Origin: Pseudomonadota bacterium | GTDB taxonomy: Bacteria > Pseudomonadota > Alphaproteobacteria > SHVP01 | DNA: 45,935 nt | Assembly (NCBI GenBank): GCA_022566715.1 | Contig: JADFIH010000008.1 | Coordinates: forward strand, 1-45,935 | Reading direction: 5' to 3' | In this document: positions 43,114 through 45,935 of the stretch, one piece after another | Position numbering within the stretch: the stretch's first letter is position 1 | How the letters are laid out: every line of letters begins with the position of its first letter | Made by a program: the position numbers and the translations under genes | Notes under the pieces: model-generated | The model's input: the letters and a program-made list of their open reading frames with translations, nothing else | Databases searched by the model: none | What the model was told of the DNA's origin: nothing

Positions 43114-43297
43114 TAGGGCCTTTCCGGTTGGTCTGGAATCGCCCGAGGCTGCTGGAATCGCCCAAGGCCGCGAGGCGGCCCGCCGGTTATCCGGCGCGCC
43201 CGCGCAAACGCGGACCGCAGGTCCGCAACCGTGAGCGATGAAAACTAGAGTGGTTCCGGCCCCAAGTCTTCCGGCCAAGCCGGACCTACTCTAGCGT
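43114..43297 (+). repeat. Dispersed structured intergenic repeat, copy D
   Basis: Same module order as copies A, B and C: TTTCCGGTTGGTCTGGAA, GGCCGCGAGGCGGCC, CGCCGGTTATCCGGCG, GGACC-GGTCC, GTGAGCGATGAAAACTAGAG and the 3' hairpin CCGGCCAAGCCGG. It shares with copy A the duplicated CTGGAATCGCCC block and the CCCCAAGTCTTCC insertion, so A and D are the closest pair. Confidence 0.88.
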
Positions 43298-43392
43298 CCC
43301 GCCGGCACCTCAAATCGAGACCACTCCCGGCCGCGCCCCGGAGAGAGAGCGTCCAAGGCTCGCCCAGGAGAGAGGCTCCTGGACTCGCTTGC

Positions 43393-43977
43393 CTAGAATA
43401 GGCTCGACAGTCCGATTTGCGCCCCAATGGAACTCGACAGAATATTCGCCGAGAAGCTGTTCAAGGCGGCCTGAAGCGTCGCTGAGATGGTGATGTCGAA
43501 TTGCGCCGTATTCGTGATGTTCAGGTTATTTCCCGAGGTCTCGACGATCGATTTGAAAATATTTTCATTTAGCTGATGCACGATCGTCGTGGATTCGGTG
43601 GTCAGGGTCGTTTCCACGCCGTCGTCCGTCACCACGACCGTCTGTCCGTCGTCGGGGTCCGGGCCGGGAATGAACGTCGTGCTGTTGGTCTCGACGCCGC
43701 CCTCCTGATTGAAGCTGAGCATGGAAACGAGGCCGATATCGTTCACAAAGCTTTCGAAAATGATGTCGATGGCGATGTCGAAATCGAACCCGTTGAAGCT
43801 AAACCCGCCGCGTAGTTCGGCGAGCTCGGGATTGGTCAGCGCCTCATAAGGGATAAAAGGGTCGATCCCCGCGTCGGCGCTCCCCGGCAACTGGCTGCCG
43901 AGAGCCAGAACCCCCGCGGCCGCCACCGCCGCGATGGTGGATGCTCTCGCCCGCCGTGAAATCTTGTGACTAAACAT
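43393..43977 (-). CDS. Secreted protein with double-glycine motif, candidate C39-peptidase substrate
   Basis: A 194-aa protein with a Sec signal peptide (RASTIAAVAAAGVLALGS, cleavage near SADA). Shortly after is LTNPELAELRGG (residues 47-58). It has Glu at -8, Leu at -7, -12 and -4 and Gly-Gly at -2/-1, exactly the double-glycine leader pattern that C39 peptidases cut in bacteriocin precursors. The mature part FSFNGFDFDIAI is Asp/Asn/Ser-rich, and the C-terminal section SGNNLNITNTAQFDITI resembles the neighbouring 138-aa protein. GGGGAG lies before the ATG. No known family is recognised. It is probably a secreted subunit processed by the peptidase encoded next to it; this is inference. Confidence 0.75.
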   Translation of the reverse strand: MFSHKISRRARASTIAAVAAAGVLALGSQLPGSADAGIDPFIPYEALTNPELAELRGGFSFNGFDFDIAIDIIFESFVNDIGLVSMLSFNQEGGVETNSTTFIPGPDPDDGQTVVVTDDGVETTLTTESTTIVHQLNENIFKSIVETSGNNLNITNTAQFDITISATLQAALNSFSANILSSSIGAQIGLSSLF

Positions 43978-44034
43978 CTCTCTCCCCTATGTGGTCTGGC
44001 CTCAAGGCCTGGTGGTGTTGCGGTGACCCCATTC

Positions 44035-44742
44035 CTAAAATTCGTTTTGAGCTGGTAGACGGAGCTGGAAGGAAGCCAGTCCCTGCCGGCGGAGACCTTG
44101 CTGGGTCGGCGCCCGGGTGCGGGCCAGCCACTCGTCCGAAACGTTGAAGTTCGACTGGGCAAGCTGGGTTTCGTCGCGGATGACGAAGATGATCCCTTCC
44201 CAGATCGCCTCGAACTCCGCCTGTGTGTACACGGTCATGCCGAAGGCCGGATCGCCAACCAGCACGTCGCCGCCATCGAAGCCCTTGATCACCACGAAGT
44301 GCTTGTAGCCACCGGTATCGATGAGGGCGATGCCGGGGATGCCCGCCTCCGACAGTTCATCGAGGGAAATACGGAATCCGTCGGCGCGAACGTCGACGGT
44401 CTCGAGATAATTCTTCATGTCGAGAAGCGAAAATCCGGATTTGCGAATCGCGTCCTGGTCGCCCACTTCGAACATTTTCTCGAAGGTCTTCGCCTCGGTC
44501 GTCGGCCGCGCGTAGTGGAAGCTGAGCAGGGTGGCCAAGGCGGCCGAGCCGCAACTGTAGTCGAACTGCTGCTGGATCACCGATTTGAATTTGGCTTCCC
44601 GGATGCTGATGACCGGAATCGAAAGAAGCCCTCCCGCGATGCGGACACTGGTTGAACCCGCCTCCGCCGGAAGACCATGCACCGCCGCCCCAACCGCCAT
44701 AACGACGGCAAGCGCTGCCGCGCCGCCCCGCACTACCGACAT
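44035..44742 (-). CDS. Secreted C39-family cysteine peptidase (FapD-like)
   Basis: A 235-aa protein with a Sec signal peptide (AALAVVMAVGAAVHGLPAEA). The C39 core follows: QQQFDYSCGSAALATLL, with oxyanion Gln58 and catalytic Cys64 six residues apart, then GFSLLDMKNYLE, His148 in KHFVVIKGFDGG and Asp164 in VGDPAFG. The triad is complete. Unlike bacteriocin-system C39 domains it is not fused to an ABC transporter and would act in the periplasm, as proposed for FapD. GGAAGG lies eight bases before the ATG. It lies between two genes for secreted proteins with double-glycine-like motifs, its likely substrates. Confidence 0.88.
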   Translation of the reverse strand: MSVVRGGAAALAVVMAVGAAVHGLPAEAGSTSVRIAGGLLSIPVISIREAKFKSVIQQQFDYSCGSAALATLLSFHYARPTTEAKTFEKMFEVGDQDAIRKSGFSLLDMKNYLETVDVRADGFRISLDELSEAGIPGIALIDTGGYKHFVVIKGFDGGDVLVGDPAFGMTVYTQAEFEAIWEGIIFVIRDETQLAQSNFNVSDEWLARTRAPTQQGLRRQGLASFQLRLPAQNEF

Positions 44743-44815
44743 ATCTTTTTCCTTCCTCGGTTTGCCACCTCTGATCCCTGTTGGGAGGCTTTCGCCCCGC
44801 CGCCCCGAAACGTCC

Positions 44816-45232
44816 CTATTGGAAGTAAATATTAAACTGCACCACGGTGCTTACGTTGTTGAGGTTCCCCGACACCTTCGAGATCACGAACATGCCGCGG
44901 TTGTTCAGGAAGGTGTCGCCATAGATCTTCCCCGTGACCAAGGTCGCGCTGCTCCCTCCGTCACCGGCCTCGATGATAAGCGGGCTGTGGTCGTTGTCCT
45001 GGTCGCTATCGGCGTAATTCTTTTGGGTAAAGTTGTTGGAATCCTTGTTAACCACGTTGTGGTCGCCGTTGACGCTCACGCCCAGGCCCGCCAAAGCGCC
45101 GAGCTCCTCGGTTTCGATAATCCGCCACTTGGACAGGGGATCGTTTATGTCCGACTCGCCAGAAACCGCCGCACCGGTACCGATCCCGAGTGCCGCGGCC
45201 AAAATGACTGCAAACTTGATTTTTTCCCGCAT
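44816..45232 (-). CDS. Small secreted protein of the C39/Fap-like locus
   Basis: A 138-aa protein with signal peptide MREKIKFAVILAAALGIG (cleavage near AAVSG). Residues 42-50 read EELGALAGL, matching the E-L-x-x-L-x-G pattern of the 194-aa neighbour but with Gly-Leu in place of Gly-Gly. The mature part is Asn/Asp-rich (NGDHNVVNKDSNNFTQ, and DSDQDNDHS). The C-terminal SGNLNNVSTVVQFNIYF aligns position by position with SGNNLNITNTAQFDITI of the 194-aa protein. AAGGG lies before the ATG. It is possibly an accessory or minor subunit; the family is not recognised. Confidence 0.72.
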   Translation of the reverse strand: MREKIKFAVILAAALGIGTGAAVSGESDINDPLSKWRIIETEELGALAGLGVSVNGDHNVVNKDSNNFTQKNYADSDQDNDHSPLIIEAGDGGSSATLVTGKIYGDTFLNNRGMFVISKVSGNLNNVSTVVQFNIYFQ

Positions 45233-45281
45233 GACGCCGCCCTTGCCAATTTCAGAAAAATTTCCCTTCCGGAGAAAGGAA

Positions 45282-45305
45282 CCGGTGGGCCAAAAGGCCC
45301 ACCGG
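45282..45305. terminator. Strong hairpin between two secreted-protein genes
   Basis: A perfect 10-bp stem CCGGTGGGCC/GGCCCACCGG with a 4-base loop lies 14 bases after the stop of the repeat-rich gene on the minus strand. It is followed on that strand by TTCCTTTCTCC, only weakly T-rich, so it may attenuate or stabilise the transcript between an abundant subunit and its accessory genes. Confidence 0.6.
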
Positions 45306-45319
45306 TTTAAGCGTAGAGA

Positions 45320-45935
45320 CTAGTTGAAGCTGGCGTTGGCGTTCACGCTCACCGAGATGTTCTGGTTCACGTTGATGCCAGACGACATGGAGATGTTGGT
45401 GATGCCCCGAACGTTGGTGAGGTTCACCGAACCAACAGCACCCGTGCCCAACCAAGCGAACACCTGGTTGCTGCCGCCGCCGTTACCACCAGTGGCCGTC
45501 GCATGCTGCTTGGCCTTGTTGCTCTGGTCGTTGTCAGCATTGCCACCATTGGCGGTCGCGTCCTGGTCGGCAAGGTTGATGGCCTTGCCGTCGCCACCAT
45601 CGGCGGTCGCTGCGCCGTCCTGGTCGTTGGCCGCGTCGCCACCCTTGGCATCGGCATGGCCGTCCTGGTCGTTGGCCGCGTCGCCACCGTTAGCCCGAGC
45701 GCCGGACTGGTCGGGGTTTTGCTCCGCATCCAGGTTGCCCGCGCTGGCATCGGCCATTCCGCCGGTGCCGCCGGTGCCGCCGGTCGCGCCGGAGCCACCG
45801 TCGCCACCGCGGCCGCCGTGGCCGCCTTCGCTGGCAGCGGCGAGGGTGATGTCCGAGATGGACATGCTGGCGCTGTCGTTGGCCTCGAGGCTAACCTCGG
45901 CGGAGCCACCCTTGATGTCGTCGACATCGTTGGAC
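45320..45935 (-). CDS. Repeat-rich secreted protein, 5' end outside the window
   Basis: A frame open to the right edge, so the N-terminus, including any signal peptide, is missing. The visible part begins SNDVDDIKGGSAEVSLEAND, where DVDDIKGG again fits a double-glycine leader (Asp -8, Val -7, Ile -4, Gly-Gly). It continues with a Gly/Thr-rich run (GGSGATGGTGGTGG) and then about four imperfect 14-19-residue repeats around A-x-GGDAANDQDG. The C-terminus is NISMSSGINVNQNISVSVNA, Asn/Gln-rich alternating strand-like sequence. Composition suggests a surface fibre or amyloid-like subunit, the probable main cargo of the channel; this is inference. No stop or frameshift is seen up to the edge. Confidence 0.75.
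   Translation of the reverse strand, partial: SNDVDDIKGGSAEVSLEANDSASMSISDITLAAASEGGHGGRGGDGGSGATGGTGGTGGMADASAGNLDAEQNPDQSGARANGGDAANDQDGHADAKGGDAANDQDGAATADGGDGKAINLADQDATANGGNADNDQSNKAKQHATATGGNGGGSNQVFAWLGTGAVGSVNLTNVRGITNISMSSGINVNQNISVSVNANASFN

Larger units (their letters stand above)
43028..43392. other. Convergent intergenic region of the Fap-like locus
   Basis: About 365 bases between the channel gene and the converging minus-strand set. It holds the plus-strand terminator at its left and repeat copy D at 43114-43297. No gene is seen. Confidence 0.6.

Noticed and set aside
42059-43165. Minus-strand open frame of 368 codons
   Set aside because: Antisense to the FapF-like channel gene, which has a signal peptide, coiled coil, ribosome binding site and terminator.
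5925-43297. Insertion sequence explanation for the dispersed repeats
   Set aside because: No copy encodes any part of a transposase, and no full IS is present in the window; at most they are non-autonomous elements.
1-45935. tRNA, rRNA or riboswitch genes
   Set aside because: No cloverleaf with consensus T-loop, no rRNA segments and no recognisable riboswitch core were found by eye.

Overview
The window is high-GC DNA from a bacterium that is most likely an alphaproteobacterium, possibly Rhodospirillales-like. The main clues are a CckA-type hybrid histidine kinase (an alphaproteobacterial family), an ExoY-like sugar transferase and mosaic palindromic intergenic repeats. The assignment is an inference; no rRNA, tRNA or housekeeping marker is present.

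Region 1 (about 0.3-22 kb) is an exopolysaccharide locus of the Wzx/Wzy type. On the minus strand, in order of transcription, it holds a polysaccharide deacetylase, an FAD-dependent sugar mutase-like protein, a GT4 glycosyltransferase, a Wzx flippase, a Wzy polymerase, a Tat-exported beta-helix protein, a second GT4, an outer-membrane barrel, a GumB/Wza-like export protein, a Wzc-like co-polymerase/tyrosine kinase, ManC, a UDP-xylose synthase, a GDP-mannose 3,5-epimerase-like enzyme and a WecG/TagA transferase. The initiating ExoY-like sugar transferase (20502-21179) is divergent from this operon and has a perfect-consensus sigma-54 promoter about 215 bases upstream. A GalE-like epimerase lies convergent to it.

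Region 2 (22.3-27.3 kb) has two adjacent signalling proteins that look catalytically degenerate. The first is a soluble CckA-like hybrid kinase whose ATP-binding G1 box has lost its Asp. The second is a CHASE/PAS protein whose phosphoacceptor His is Ala, which has no ATPase domain, and whose receiver Asp is Glu.

Region 3 (27.4-30.6 kb) is gene-poor, with two copies of a dispersed structured repeat, two small proteins and a GNAT-like acyltransferase with no usable start. Region 4 (30.6-41.2 kb) is a second, minus-strand sugar-modification block: DUF4910 peptidase-like protein, PIG-L deacetylase, Ugd, UXS-like enzyme, cytidylyltransferase, methyltransferase, GT2, 2OG-dioxygenase-like protein and a sigma-54 activator without a receiver domain.

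Region 5 (41.7-45.9 kb) is the most novel part. A FapF-like coiled-coil/beta-barrel channel faces a minus-strand gene set comprising a Sec-exported C39 (FapD-like) peptidase and three secreted proteins. Near their N-termini these carry double-glycine-like motifs resembling bacteriocin leaders. I read this as a divergent Fap-like secretion system in which a periplasmic C39 protease trims Sec-exported substrates. A roughly 150-185 bp repeat with nested hairpins and CTAG-like ends occurs four times, plus one fragment.
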